NCBI RefSeq assembly: GCF_011039175.1
Contig: NZ_JAAKEN010000002.1
Coordinates: 124,001-188,000 of the forward strand
DNA length: 64,000 nucleotides
Reading direction: 5' to 3'
Source: Slackia sp. ZJ119
GTDB lineage: Bacteria > Actinomycetota > Coriobacteriia > Coriobacteriales > Eggerthellaceae
Under the pieces are notes generated by a model that saw only the letters and a program-made list of their open reading frames with translations, did not search any database and was not told the origin of the DNA. Within the stretch, counting starts at the first letter, position 1, and the number at the start of each line of letters is the position of its first letter. Shown here piece after piece: positions 18,124-26,755 of the stretch. A program made the position numbers and the translations under genes.

Positions 18124-19380
18124 CTACAATACCGTCTCTTCGTTCACATCGAGCAGCAAACAGTCGACCACCTCGCCCGCCTCGCACGGCTGCAGGCCTT
18201 CGGGCATCAGAATCACGCAGTTGCTTTGCTGCAGCGGTCCGAACAAGCCCGAGCTTTGGTTTTTCGCGGGCGTCACTTCAAGCGTGCCGTCGGCGCTTTT
18301 CGTCAGCGTGGCGCGCAAGTAGATGCGGCGCGGGTCCTTTTTCTTCAGGTAGTCGGTCACACGAGCTTTGACCTGGGGCAATTCGAAACGCTGGAAGCCT
18401 TGCATCTTGCGCAGCGCCGGACGGACGAGCATCTGGAAGCCCAGGTAGGCCGCCGCAGGGTTGCCCGGCAGGCCGAAGACCGGCGTGCCGTCGACCAGGC
18501 CGAAGGTTTGCGCCTTGCCCGGGCGCATGTTCACCGAGGTCATCAGCAGCTCGCCCAAATCGTCGACGACCGGCTTGATGAAGTCGAAGTCGCCGTTGGA
18601 TGCGCCGCCGCTGGTCAGCACGAAATCGCAGCGCTTGGCGGCTTCGCACACGACATCTCGCAGCGATTCGAAGGAGTCTTCCACCGTGGGGAGGATTTCA
18701 GGCACGCCGCCGGCCTCGCGTACGCACGCCGCCAAGGCGTAGCAGTTGGAATTGCGGATCTGACCTGGGCCGGGAACCTGGGTAGGCTCCACCAGCTCCG
18801 ACCCGATGGAAATGACCGCCACGCGCGGACGGCCGTACACCGGCACCTCGACCACGCCGCAGCCGGCCAAAAAGCCGACGCCGGCCGGGTTCACGATGTC
18901 GCCGGCATGCACGACCGCATCGCCGGCCTTCGCTTCCTCGCCGGCCGCCCGCACGTTGGACCCCAGCTTCGTCGGGGCGGAAAACGACACGCGGCTGCCC
19001 GTCTTCCCGTCGCCGGTCACCACGCCCACGATCTCGTATTTCACCACGGAATCGGCATCGGCCGGCAACGGTGCGCCCGTCATGATGCGCACGCACTGGC
19101 CTTCCCCGATGGCGCCTTCGAACGTCGCGCCGGCCGGCACCTCGTCGATGACGTCCAGCTCGACCGGAGCGTCTTCGCCGGCCGTCTCCAACTGGGCCGC
19201 ACGCACGGCGAAGCCGTCCATGGCCGAATGCGAAAACGGCGACACGTCGATGTCGCTGCGCAGATCGGCCGCCGCCACGCGACCGGCCGCGTCAAGCACC
19301 GAAACCACTTCGGCAGGCAGGGTCGCAATATGGGAAAGCACCAGTTCACGGGCTTCTTCTACAGAAATCATCTCAGGCAT
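18124..19380 (-). CDS. moeA: Molybdopterin molybdenumtransferase
   Basis: 418 aa. It inserts molybdate into adenylylated molybdopterin. The start region ISVEEARELVL, the SAMDGFAVRA block, IMTGAPLPADADSVVKYE, SIGSELVEP and FGLPGNPAAAYLGFQM are all standard MoeA motifs. The C-terminal MoeA_C domain carries SGLFGPLQQSNCVILMP. The ATG at 19380 has only a weak upstream GAGGG. A TATAAT -10 (19421-19426, minus strand) drives the moeA-moaB-pfkB unit. Confidence 0.95.
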   Translation of the reverse strand: MPEMISVEEARELVLSHIATLPAEVVSVLDAAGRVAAADLRSDIDVSPFSHSAMDGFAVRAAQLETAGEDAPVELDVIDEVPAGATFEGAIGEGQCVRIMTGAPLPADADSVVKYEIVGVVTGDGKTGSRVSFSAPTKLGSNVRAAGEEAKAGDAVVHAGDIVNPAGVGFLAGCGVVEVPVYGRPRVAVISIGSELVEPTQVPGPGQIRNSNCYALAACVREAGGVPEILPTVEDSFESLRDVVCEAAKRCDFVLTSGGASNGDFDFIKPVVDDLGELLMTSVNMRPGKAQTFGLVDGTPVFGLPGNPAAAYLGFQMLVRPALRKMQGFQRFELPQVKARVTDYLKKKDPRRIYLRATLTKSADGTLEVTPAKNQSSGLFGPLQQSNCVILMPEGLQPCEAGEVVDCLLLDVNEETVL

Positions 19381-19420
19381 GGGCCCTCGCTTTCTCCCTC
19401 TGACAAACATGATGTCGATG

Positions 19421-19426
19421 ATTATA
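19421..19426 (-). promoter_or_regulatory. -10 box of the moeA-moaB-pfkB operon
   Basis: A perfect TATAAT on the minus strand, 41 bp upstream of the moeA ATG. No good -35 hexamer is seen at 17 bp. Confidence 0.5.
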
Positions 19427-19477
19427 GTTCATCAAGCATAAAGCGGCCCGACGAATGGCGGAATGCCCGAAGATTCG

Positions 19478-19740
19478 TTGTGCGGCCGGCGCGGCGGGGC
19501 AGCCGAACTCCCGACGCAGCTGGCACCCCCGGGGCGGCTGGCACCCCCGGCGCAGCGGCGCGGCGCGGCGGAACCCCCGGCGCGGCCGAACCCCAGGGCG
19601 CGGCCGGCGCGGTTGAGCCCCCGGCGGGGCGGAACCCCGGCGCGGCCAGCGCTTCCGGTGCGGTTGAACCTCCGACGCAGCTGGCACCCCGGCGGGGCGG
19701 AACCTCCGACGCAGCTGGCGCGGCGGCGCGGCCAGGCAGC
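19478..19740. repeat. GC-rich degenerate tandem repeats between moeA and aldehyde dehydrogenase
   Basis: Irregular reiteration of CCGGCGCGGC, GAACCCC and CCGACGCAGCTGGCACCCC modules over about 260 bp. Apparent open frames on both strands are low-complexity Pro/Arg/Ala and do not look like genes. The rest of the 530-bp gap holds only promoter-like AT patches. Confidence 0.7.
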
Positions 19741-19911
19741 TTCCTCCGCATTACGGTTTCGCAACTTTTCGCTCGCGGCGGAGTGAATTATGATCACGCA
19801 GGATAGCATTCGCGCTGCGGGGCATTAGCATCAAACGATGCCGCCTCCTGCAGCCGCATCGCCGCAGCCCGGCCCGCACGCATCGCGCCGCCGCAACCAG
19901 AAAGGCAGACC

Positions 19912-21363
19912 ATGACCGAAAACACCGCCGCCACCGCAGCCCAGTCCGAAGTCGCCGTCCCCGCCGCGTTCAAGACGCAGGCCGACGTTGCCGCGCACAA
20001 CAAGCGCATGCGCGCCTACTACCAGACCGGCGCCACGCGCCCGGTCGAGCATCGCAAGGCCGCGCTGCTGAAACTTCGCGCCTACCTCAAGCAACACGAG
20101 GCTGAAATTCTCGAAGCGCTTCACGCTGACCTGGGAAAATCCCCCTTTGAAGCCTTCACGTCGGAACTCGGCCTCGTCTTCGACGAAATCGCCTTCTGCC
20201 TGAAGCACCTGGACGCATGGACACGCCCGAAAGTCGTCCCCACGCCCGTCGTGCACTTCCCGTCCGTGTCGACCGTCCATCCTGACCCGCTCGGCGTCGT
20301 GCTGGTGCTGTCGCCGTGGAACTACCCCGTCAACCTGGCGCTCGTGCCGCTCGTGGACGCCATCGCGGCCGGCAACTGCGTGGCCGTGAAGCCCTCGCGC
20401 ACATCGAAGCATGCCAACGCCGTGCTGTTCGACATGATAAACGCCCTCTTCGATCCGAGCTTCGTCGTCGCTTTCCCCAGCTCAGACGACATGAACGACT
20501 GGCTGCTCGCCGAGCCGTGGGACAAGATCTTCTTCACGGGCAGCCCGCGCGTGGGCCGCATCGTCATGGAGGCCGCCGCAAAGCACCTGACGCCGCTCGT
20601 GCTGGAGCTGGGCGGCAAAAGCCCGTGCATCGTCGACGAAAGCGCCAACGTCCGCCGCGCCGCCGAGCGCATCGCGTGGGGCAAGGGACTCAACAGCGCA
20701 CAGACATGCGTGGCGCCGGATTATTTCCTGGTGCACGAAAGCGTCGAAGAGGAATTTGTCGCGCGGCTGGGCCAGTGCTTCCACCAGTATTACGGGACGA
20801 ACATCCTCGAAAGCCCTGACTGGCCGCGCATGATCAACCGGAAGCGCTACGACGCCGTCATGGCGACCATCGCCGACCGAGCGCCCGGCACGTCCATCGC
20901 GTGGGGCGGCCACGGCGACCCCGACACGCTGAAGATCGAGCCCACGTGCATCCGCGGCGTCACCCTGGCCGATGCGTCCATGCAGCAGGAGAACTTCGGA
21001 CCCGTGGTCCCCGTTCTGACGTACCGCACGCTCGACGAGGCGTTTGCCGTCATCCGGCAGATCCCCACCCCGCTGGCGGCCTATGTTTTCGCAGACGACC
21101 GCGCCGTCCAGAAGCGCGTCGTGAAAGAGCTGCCCTTCGGCGGCGGCTGCGTCAACGACGTCGTCATCCACGTGGCCAGCAACCGCCTGGGCTTCGGCGG
21201 CTTGGGCAACTCGGGCATGGGCACCTACCACGGCAAGAGCGGCTTCGACTGCTTCACGCATTACAAGTCGGTCGTCCAGAAAAGCACGCTCGTCGAACTT
21301 CCCCTGCGCACCCCGCCGTTCTCCGCCTGCAAGCTGAAGCTCGCGAAGCTGTTCATGCGCTAG
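19912..21363 (+). CDS. Aldehyde dehydrogenase, class 3-like
   Basis: 483 aa NAD(P)-dependent aldehyde dehydrogenase. Catalytic Cys266 lies in the class-3 context NSAQTCVAPDY, the general base Glu232 in LVLELGGKSP, and the cofactor Asn in SPWNYPVN. The C-terminal FGGLGNSGMGTYHGKSGFD is typical of the fatty/benzaldehyde (YwdH/CalB-like) branch. The ATG at 19912 follows AAAGGCAGACC. No neighbour is clearly in the same pathway. It may detoxify aldehydes from amino-acid or alcohol fermentation. Confidence 0.93.
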   Translation: MTENTAATAAQSEVAVPAAFKTQADVAAHNKRMRAYYQTGATRPVEHRKAALLKLRAYLKQHEAEILEALHADLGKSPFEAFTSELGLVFDEIAFCLKHLDAWTRPKVVPTPVVHFPSVSTVHPDPLGVVLVLSPWNYPVNLALVPLVDAIAAGNCVAVKPSRTSKHANAVLFDMINALFDPSFVVAFPSSDDMNDWLLAEPWDKIFFTGSPRVGRIVMEAAAKHLTPLVLELGGKSPCIVDESANVRRAAERIAWGKGLNSAQTCVAPDYFLVHESVEEEFVARLGQCFHQYYGTNILESPDWPRMINRKRYDAVMATIADRAPGTSIAWGGHGDPDTLKIEPTCIRGVTLADASMQQENFGPVVPVLTYRTLDEAFAVIRQIPTPLAAYVFADDRAVQKRVVKELPFGGGCVNDVVIHVASNRLGFGGLGNSGMGTYHGKSGFDCFTHYKSVVQKSTLVELPLRTPPFSACKLKLAKLFMR

Positions 21364-21520
21364 AGGGCCGGCGCAGGGCCGGCGGCGGTGCGGAGCTGCA
21401 GGCGGCGCAGGGCCGGCGGCGGCGCGGGGCTGCAGGCGGCGCGGGACGCCCGACAGCACGGGCTGCGTCCGCACCCCGTGCTGTCTGCGGCACGGGGCCG
21501 GCGGCGGCGTGGGGTTTCCC
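21364..21520. repeat. GC-rich repeat plus hairpin after aldehyde dehydrogenase
   Basis: Two to three imperfect copies of GGGCCGGCGGCGG plus GCTGCAGGCGGCG begin at the stop codon. An inverted repeat ACAGCACGGG / CCCGTGCTGT (about 21451-21482) may end transcription, though it lacks a T-tract. Confidence 0.55.
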
Positions 21521-21539
21521 CGCTCCTGCCCTCGTCTAG

Positions 21540-21792
21540 TGTGTAGGAATTGTGTAGTTGAGATTTATCGGGTGGTTTTCGGGTGTTTACGCATCAATTT
21601 GTCATTATCTCCAGTTGGGAATAATCTAAAATGGGGCATATATGCGGTGACTTTCTGCGAAAAAGATGCCTTGACTCTGAAAAAGGGACCGGAAATGCGC
21701 ATTTTAGCCTCAGAAAGCCTGTTTTTGCACTAATAAGATGCGAAACGATGTCAAATCGGCAGGAATAATCTCCAATACACATATTCTTCACA
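21540..21792. repeat. AT-rich ~253-bp element with terminal inverted repeats (copy B)
   Basis: The left end (21540-21567) reads TGTGTAGGAATTGTGTAGTT then GAGATT. The right end on the minus strand (21792-21766) reads TGTGAAGAATATGTGTAT then TGGAGATTAT. Size, termini and AT-rich interior parallel copy A at 7751-8004, while the interiors have diverged. No gene is supported inside. Confidence 0.6.
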
Positions 21793-21955
21793 TGAGCACG
21801 CGCCTTTCGCCAGGACCGGACCCTCTTTCCGCCGTCGCGCGTCGGCCGCAGCCAGCACTTCCCTTAGCGCCACGCGTCCTCGAATTCGCAGACTCCTTGC
21901 ATCCCGCTCGTTACGCCTGACAGAATGCGAAGAAGCAGCATTTTTCGAAAGAGGT

Positions 21956-22225
21956 ATGATGCCAGAGCTGAGCAGATTCCTCGGACTGATCATCCGCATG
22001 TACCTCGATGACGATTCCGAGCACCACAAACCGCATGTCCACGTATTCTACGGAGAGAACGAGGCCGTCGTCTCCCTGGACGGCACCGTACTCGCCGGCT
22101 CTCTTCCCTCCAAACAGTACCGTCTCGTCAGCGGCTGACTCGCCCTTCACGAAGACGAGGCGTATGAAGCCTGGAATCGCGCCGTCAGAAACATGCCCTT
22201 CGACAAGATCGAGCCGTTGTCCTAA
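21956..22225 (+). pseudogene. DUF4160 protein gene interrupted by in-frame TGA
   Basis: The frame encodes a DUF4160-like protein (PHVHVFYGENEAVVSLDG core). At codon 61 a TGA (22136-22138) stops it after RLVSG. The same frame then continues LALHEDEAYEAWNRAVRNMP to a TAA at 22223-22225, exactly the C-terminal helix expected for the ~85-90 aa family. Homologues usually have Trp at the stop position, so a single TGG-to-TGA change is the simplest explanation. The short 60-aa product may still be made. GAAAGAGG precedes the ATG. DUF2442 follows after 10 bp. Confidence 0.8.
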
Positions 22226-22235
22226 GGAGCGCACC

Positions 22236-22586
22236 ATGTTCGAATTCCAAGGCCGCGTGTATGCCAGCAAGCCGACAGGCCTTCTGAAAGTGATGAACGC
22301 GACAGTGGTGGATGACCTGTGCATGCTGGTCATGTTCAACACTGGCGAGACACGCCTGTTCGATGCATCCGAATTGCTCAGCTGCGAGGTGTTCGAGCCG
22401 CTCGCGGATAGAGCTGTTTTCGAATCGTTCTCCATCGATCACGGCGTCATCACTTGGAACGACGGCGCCATCGACATTGCGCCCGAAGGACTGTACCGTC
22501 GGTCGTTCGAATACGCCGCACCCCCTCAAGCCGCCAGCGACATGAGAGGCACGTTGACGAAAACGTCTCTGAAGAGTTTGGGCTAA
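22236..22586 (+). CDS. DUF2442 domain protein
   Basis: 116 aa. The N-terminal ~75 residues match DUF2442 (VTVVDDLCMLVMFNTGETRLFD type strand pattern, then a short helix, then ITWNDGAIDIAPEGLY). The C-terminal tail is low-complexity. TAAGGAG overlaps the end of the DUF4160 frame and serves as the ribosome-binding site for the ATG at 22236. DUF4160 and DUF2442 genes are frequent neighbours and have been considered toxin-antitoxin-like. That role is inference. Confidence 0.85.
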   Translation: MFEFQGRVYASKPTGLLKVMNATVVDDLCMLVMFNTGETRLFDASELLSCEVFEPLADRAVFESFSIDHGVITWNDGAIDIAPEGLYRRSFEYAAPPQAASDMRGTLTKTSLKSLG

Positions 22587-22716
22587 GGACGCAACAGAGA
22601 CAGCCCGTCATCGCCTTTGTCGGATCTTCCGAGGCAGGGACTTCGCGCCGCGAGTGATACCATGTGCCAAAGAATCATAGATAAGGAAAACACTCAGGAA
22701 TAGGACATGGCGCATG

Positions 22717-23583
22717 ATGGAAAAGGGACTGAATTTCAGAACGATCGAAAGCCAACAAGAATATTTTGACACCTACGAAGAAGCCTTGAAGCTCATATCA
22801 GTACCGTTCGTTGAAAAGTATGTCACCACTTCATTTGGCGACAGCCATGTGATCTGCTGCGGAAATGAGGAAAATCCGCCACTTGTATTGCTCCATGCGG
22901 CAAGCTGCGGCTCGCTCATTTGGTATAAGAACATACCGTTTTGGAGCAAGCATTTTCGTGTCTACGCCATAGATTTGATAGGCGAATCCTCCAAAAGCAT
23001 TCTTGCGCGAAAGATGAAAACGACGCAGGACAATGCCCGGTGGCTTGACGAAACGTTGGCGGGATTAGGACTTGACCAGGTGTTTCTTTGCGGGCTTTCA
23101 ATAGGCGGCTGGAATGCTGCCAATTACGCAGGCTTTTATCCCCGAAAGGTCAAAAAGCTGATCCTGCTCAGCCCTGTTCAGACGTTCGCGAAAATGTACT
23201 CTTCGTTTTTCGTCAAAATAATGAAAATGGGCTTCAATCCTACCAGGGAAAATGTAGAAAGTTACATTGGATGGGGAAGCGAGAAGGAAGAGCCGCTGCC
23301 GGACAGCATTATCAAGCTGTTCACCATTTCCGTTATGAACATGAATTCCAACGCCAGTTTTCCCAAGTGGCTGAAAAAGGGTCATCTGCTGAACGTCGAC
23401 ATGCCCGTCCTTGTCATGATGGGAGAAAACGAGTTTGCCTTTTCGGTGGACAAAGCGACGAAGCGGGCGCATTCCGTCATCGGCGATTTGGAACTGGATG
23501 TGGTAGCGGAAGCGTCGCATCTGCTTTGTGCGAGCAAACCGGACGAGGTCAACCAGAGGGTAGTTGAATTCTTACTGAAATAA
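22717..23583 (+). CDS. Alpha/beta hydrolase
   Basis: 288 aa single-domain alpha/beta hydrolase. The oxyanion strand region PPLVLLHAASCGS, nucleophile elbow CGLSIGGWNA (catalytic Ser), acid-bearing strand VLVMMGENEFAFS and a His near the C-terminus (EASHLLCA) form the usual triad. The substrate is unknown. Codon use (AAA, ATA, TTT, GAA) and AT content differ from the neighbours, suggesting acquisition from a lower-GC donor such as a Firmicute. It sits between a broken DUF4160/DUF2442 pair and a toxin-antitoxin pair. Confidence 0.88.
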   Translation: MEKGLNFRTIESQQEYFDTYEEALKLISVPFVEKYVTTSFGDSHVICCGNEENPPLVLLHAASCGSLIWYKNIPFWSKHFRVYAIDLIGESSKSILARKMKTTQDNARWLDETLAGLGLDQVFLCGLSIGGWNAANYAGFYPRKVKKLILLSPVQTFAKMYSSFFVKIMKMGFNPTRENVESYIGWGSEKEEPLPDSIIKLFTISVMNMNSNASFPKWLKKGHLLNVDMPVLVMMGENEFAFSVDKATKRAHSVIGDLELDVVAEASHLLCASKPDEVNQRVVEFLLK

Positions 23584-23591
23584 TCAACTTT

Positions 23592-23643
23592 TTGGAAGCG
23601 CCCGTTTTCGAAGACGATCGCTGCCGCACGTCTGGCGCTTCCA
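23592..23643 (+). terminator. Long-loop inverted repeat after the hydrolase
   Basis: GGAAGCGCC and GGCGCTTCC form a perfect 9-bp stem (outer T/A pairs extend it) separated by about 30 nt, starting 8 bp after the hydrolase stop. No T-run follows, so terminator function is possible rather than shown. Confidence 0.4.
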
Positions 23644-23688
23644 CTTCCACAAATCCCAAACAGCATGCAGCGTATCCATGCTATGATC

Positions 23689-23710
23689 TCCTATAGCATT
23701 TCCTATAGGA
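23689..23710 (+). promoter_or_regulatory. Putative toxin-antitoxin operator
   Basis: A perfect palindrome TCCTATAGGA (23701-23710) is preceded at 12 bp by a half-matching TCCTATAG (23689-23696), immediately upstream of the antitoxin start. Spaced palindromes at this position are typical autorepression sites of type II toxin-antitoxin operons. Confidence 0.6.
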
Positions 23711-23722
23711 TATGAGGTAGAC

Positions 23723-24025
23723 ATGGTTGTTCCGAAGGGGTCGATCTATTCGTCCACCGCTTTGGCCACGCGGCAGCGCGAGGTAAAAAACGTTGCCGAC
23801 AAGCAAGTGGTTTACATCACCGAAAACGGCAATGGCGCCTACGTGTTCTGCTCCGAAGAGGTTTTCGACCGCGAGCTGCAAACCGCTCGAGAAGAAGCGC
23901 GATACGAAGCCGAAATGCGCTGCGTCCTGCGAGAAGCGCGACGCCAGCTGGACGGGGGCGAATACACGAGCGACGTCGCCTCGTTCAAGCAGCAGATGCT
24001 TGCGAAACGGGGAATTCATGGCTGA
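23723..24025 (+). CDS. Antitoxin, Phd/YefM-like
   Basis: 100 aa. The N-terminal part (ALATRQREVKNVADKQVVYITENGNGAYVFCSEEVFD) has the beta-strand/helix pattern of Phd/YefM DNA-binding antitoxins. The acidic, Arg-rich C-terminal helix would wrap the toxin. GAGGTAGAC precedes the ATG. The stop overlaps the toxin start by 8 bp, giving coupled translation. Autoregulation through the upstream TCCTATAGGA palindrome is likely. Confidence 0.8.
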   Translation: MVVPKGSIYSSTALATRQREVKNVADKQVVYITENGNGAYVFCSEEVFDRELQTAREEARYEAEMRCVLREARRQLDGGEYTSDVASFKQQMLAKRGIHG

Positions 24026-24287
24026 GGTCCGCATCGCCAACCGCTTCCAAGACGATTTGGACATGGTGCTTTCCGACAAGGTGCTTCTCGACATTCTGAA
24101 CATCGTCGAACTTCTCGCAATCATTCCATCGCTCGGATCGACCAACGTACCCAGATCCATTGCCGCCGAATTCGGGGCCGGCGTCCGGAAGATTCCCGTA
24201 AATCCCTTCGACATCGTCACCGTCTACCACCCCGACAAAGACCTGGTCGAAGTCGCCGGTCTCGTTCACCAGCGAGCCGCCTGGTAG
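24018..24287 (+). CDS. Type II toxin, RelE/ParE family
   Basis: 89 aa. The pattern DDLDMVLSDKVLLDILNIVELLAIIPSLGS, then VRKIPVNPFDIVTVYHPDKDLVEVAGLVHQR, matches the RelE/ParE fold (helical hairpin, then beta strands ending in LVHQR). The ATG at 24018 lies inside the antitoxin gene, 8 bp before its stop. The target (mRNA on ribosomes or gyrase) cannot be told. An inverted repeat GCCGATCGG/CCGATCGGC (24306-24331) follows. Confidence 0.8.
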   Translation: MAEVRIANRFQDDLDMVLSDKVLLDILNIVELLAIIPSLGSTNVPRSIAAEFGAGVRKIPVNPFDIVTVYHPDKDLVEVAGLVHQRAAW

Positions 24288-24327
24288 CACAACCTGAAAA
24301 CCCGCGCCGATCGGACGGCCGCCCGAT

Positions 24328-24550
24328 CGGCGCTTCTACCCACCCGGCGCTTCTACACCCTGGCGCTTCTACCCAGCCGGCGCTTCCGCCCGCCCGGCGC
24401 TTCCGCCCGCCCGGCGCTTCCGCCCGCCCGGCGCTTCTGCCCGGCCGGCGCTTCTACTCGCCCGGCGCTTCTGCCCGCCCAGTGCTCCTGGCGCCCCCAG
24501 CCTCCAACACGCCCGGCGCTTCTACCCGGCCGGCGCTTCTACACACCCGC
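24328..24550. repeat. 17-bp minisatellite
   Basis: About 12 tandem copies of a 17-bp unit of the form CGGCGCTTCYRCCCGCC, several identical in the middle and degenerate toward the right. The unit is not a multiple of three, so the array is not coding. It fills the gap between the toxin gene and the sensor kinase. Confidence 0.85.
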
Positions 24551-24617
24551 CGCCTCTGTAACGCTTGGGTGATATACGGCGATTGGCGTATGGCGCTGGC
24601 CTGCCCTTTTTCGTACT

Positions 24618-25877
24618 ATGGTCGGCATGGAAAACGAAACCTCCCACACCATCACCATGCAGGCTCGCGACTGGGTCATCGACGTTCTGGTCGCGGGGCT
24701 CGCCTACCTGTTCGGCTGCGGACAGCTGCTGATCACGGCGTCGTCCATCATCATCCAAGACGTCGCGTTCCGACAGCTGCTTGGCACCGTCAGCGTCATG
24801 CCCACCCAAGAGGTGTACATCGCGCTCGCCGTCACCACGGCGCCGCTCGTGCTGCGCCGGCTTCTGCCGTGGCCGGTGTTCCTGTTCAGCCTCGCATCCT
24901 TTTTGGTACTGCAATACAACTTAGTAGGGCTTTCTTTCACCGTCGTCGGGCCGGCCATCGCGATCTACACCGTCGTTGACGAACGCGGCGTCCCGCAAGG
25001 CGTCGCGGCGGGCGTCATCGCCGTCGTCGGGCTTTTGTTCGTCGTGCCGCTCGACGATCCCACGTCGGTCGCCGTCTTCACGCGGTTCCAGAACATCGCG
25101 TTCGTAGTGACCGCCGTCATCGCAGGGTACGCCTACCGCACGCACCGCGCGTACGTGAAGGCGACCGAAGCCCGCGCCGCCGAAGCCGAACGCACGCGCG
25201 AAGAGGAAGCCGCCCGCCGCGTGGAAGAAGAGCGCGTTCGCATCGCGCGAGAGGTCCACGACATCACGGCGCACTCGCTTTCCGCCGTCGCCGTGCAAGC
25301 CGCGGCCGCCGAGCGCCTGATCGACCGCAACCCGCAGGCGGCCAAGGAAGCCATCGCGACCGTGCGGGCCACCGCGAAGACCTCGCTCGATGACATCCGA
25401 TCGATGATCGGCGTGTTGCGCCACGGCGACGACCCCGCCGAAACCATGCCCACGCGCGGCACGAATCACCTGCCTGACCTGGTAGATTACCTGAAGGACG
25501 CCGGCATTGACGCCACGTTCGCCGAACGCGGCTACGACCGCGCCGTCGTGCCGGCGCACATCGACATGGGCCTGTTCGGCATCGCGCGGGAAGCGTGCAC
25601 GAACATGGTGAAGCACAGCAGCGCCCGCCACGCGCGACTGACGCTGACGCTCGAAGGGGGCGTCGCCTCGCTGGAAGTGACCGACGACGGGCGCGGAAGC
25701 GGCACGGCGGCCACTGACGGCACGTTGCCCCGCGGGATCGACGGCGGCGGCCACGGCATCCAGGGGATGGCCGAGCGCACGCGGCTTCTGGGCGGCACGT
25801 TCGAAGCGGGCGACTCGGCCGACGGCGGCTTTCGCATTCGCGCCAGCATCCCTTTGAGAGGGACGGTCGACAGCTGA
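24618..25877 (+). CDS. Sensor histidine kinase (NarL/DesK type)
   Basis: 419 aa membrane kinase. About five hydrophobic segments (residues 20-175) with little extracellular sequence lead into a coiled coil (175-207). The HisKA_3 phospho-acceptor His214 lies in REVHDITAHSLSAV, and the HATPase has GIAREACTNMVKHSSA (N box) and GHGIQGMAERTRLLGG (G box). It pairs with the adjacent NarL-family regulator. The ATG at 24618 lacks a ribosome-binding site, and ATG 24627 is an alternative; a TACTAT close upstream suggests a near-leaderless transcript. The signal is unknown. Confidence 0.9.
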   Translation: MVGMENETSHTITMQARDWVIDVLVAGLAYLFGCGQLLITASSIIIQDVAFRQLLGTVSVMPTQEVYIALAVTTAPLVLRRLLPWPVFLFSLASFLVLQYNLVGLSFTVVGPAIAIYTVVDERGVPQGVAAGVIAVVGLLFVVPLDDPTSVAVFTRFQNIAFVVTAVIAGYAYRTHRAYVKATEARAAEAERTREEEAARRVEEERVRIAREVHDITAHSLSAVAVQAAAAERLIDRNPQAAKEAIATVRATAKTSLDDIRSMIGVLRHGDDPAETMPTRGTNHLPDLVDYLKDAGIDATFAERGYDRAVVPAHIDMGLFGIAREACTNMVKHSSARHARLTLTLEGGVASLEVTDDGRGSGTAATDGTLPRGIDGGGHGIQGMAERTRLLGGTFEAGDSADGGFRIRASIPLRGTVDS

Positions 25878-25950
25878 ACGCCGCAGGCGCCCAACAACGA
25901 AACAGCGGCGCGGCCTGCGCCGGCCGCTTGAGGACGAAAGGACAACGACC

Positions 25951-26637
25951 ATGGACGAGCAAGAGGTTCGCGTCGTCATCGCCGACGACCAGGACATCGT
26001 GCGCAGCGGGTTCAACCTGGTGCTGATGAGCTACGACGGCATCGACGTCGTCGGGCAGGCGCGTGACGGGAAGGAGGCCGTGGCGAAGGCGACCGAGCTT
26101 CTGCCCGACGTGGTGCTCATGGACATTCGCATGCCGCACATGAACGGCATCGAAGCCACGCGCGTCATCCGCGAAAACCCCGACCTCGCCAACGTGCACG
26201 TGCTCATCCTGACAACGTTTGACCAGGACGAATACGTCTACGACGCGCTGGCCGCCGGAGCGAGCGGCTTTCTGCTGAAAGACGCCGACCCCGACGAGCT
26301 GGCCGCCGCCGTGCGCGTGGTGGCCCAAGGCGACGCCCTCATCGAGCCGTCCATCACGCGCCGGCTCATCGAAACGTTCGTCGCCGCCCGCCCGCATTCG
26401 TCGTTCGGCATTCGGTCCGGCACGATCCTGCGATCGCTCACCGACCGCGAGCGCGAGATCCTCTCGCTGGTGGCCCGCGGGCTTTCCAACGACGAAATAG
26501 GCGCTGAACTGGTCATTTCCCCCGCGACCGTCAAAACGCACGTCGCCCGCGTCATGAACAAGCTCGACGCCCACGACCGCGCCCAGCTCGTCGTCATGGC
26601 CTACGAAAGCGGCTTGGTGAAGCCGGGCGGAAAATAG
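25951..26637 (+). CDS. LuxR/NarL-family response regulator
   Basis: 228 aa. Receiver domain with acidic pocket D12/D13, phospho-acceptor Asp58 (VVLMDIRMP), switch Thr/Lys in LTTFDQ and LLKDA. The C-terminal LuxR-type helix-turn-helix reads LTDREREILSLVARGLSNDEIG plus VKTHVARVMNKL. It is the partner of the kinase 73 bp upstream. GAAAGGA precedes the ATG. No target promoter can be named. Confidence 0.95.
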   Translation: MDEQEVRVVIADDQDIVRSGFNLVLMSYDGIDVVGQARDGKEAVAKATELLPDVVLMDIRMPHMNGIEATRVIRENPDLANVHVLILTTFDQDEYVYDALAAGASGFLLKDADPDELAAAVRVVAQGDALIEPSITRRLIETFVAARPHSSFGIRSGTILRSLTDREREILSLVARGLSNDEIGAELVISPATVKTHVARVMNKLDAHDRAQLVVMAYESGLVKPGGK

Positions 26638-26639
26638 CG

Positions 26640-26755
26640 GGCGAAGCCGGGTGCGCGGCGAGAGGCGGCCGGAGTCGGCAAGGACGTCGGGCGCAGCCAT
26701 GCGGGCCCGGGGCTGGCAGGAGCGCCCGGCAGGGCAAGCCGGCGGGCCCTAAAAC
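26640..26755. other. GC-rich gene-end spacer
   Basis: Low-complexity GGC/GCC-rich sequence separating the response regulator stop from the convergent methyltransferase-like gene. It contains loose GCCGG direct repeats. No gene is seen. Confidence 0.4.

Noticed and set aside
19463-19809. Open frames rich in Pro/Arg/Ala on both strands.
   Set aside because: They are low-complexity products of the GC-rich tandem repeat, with no ribosome-binding site or conserved pattern.
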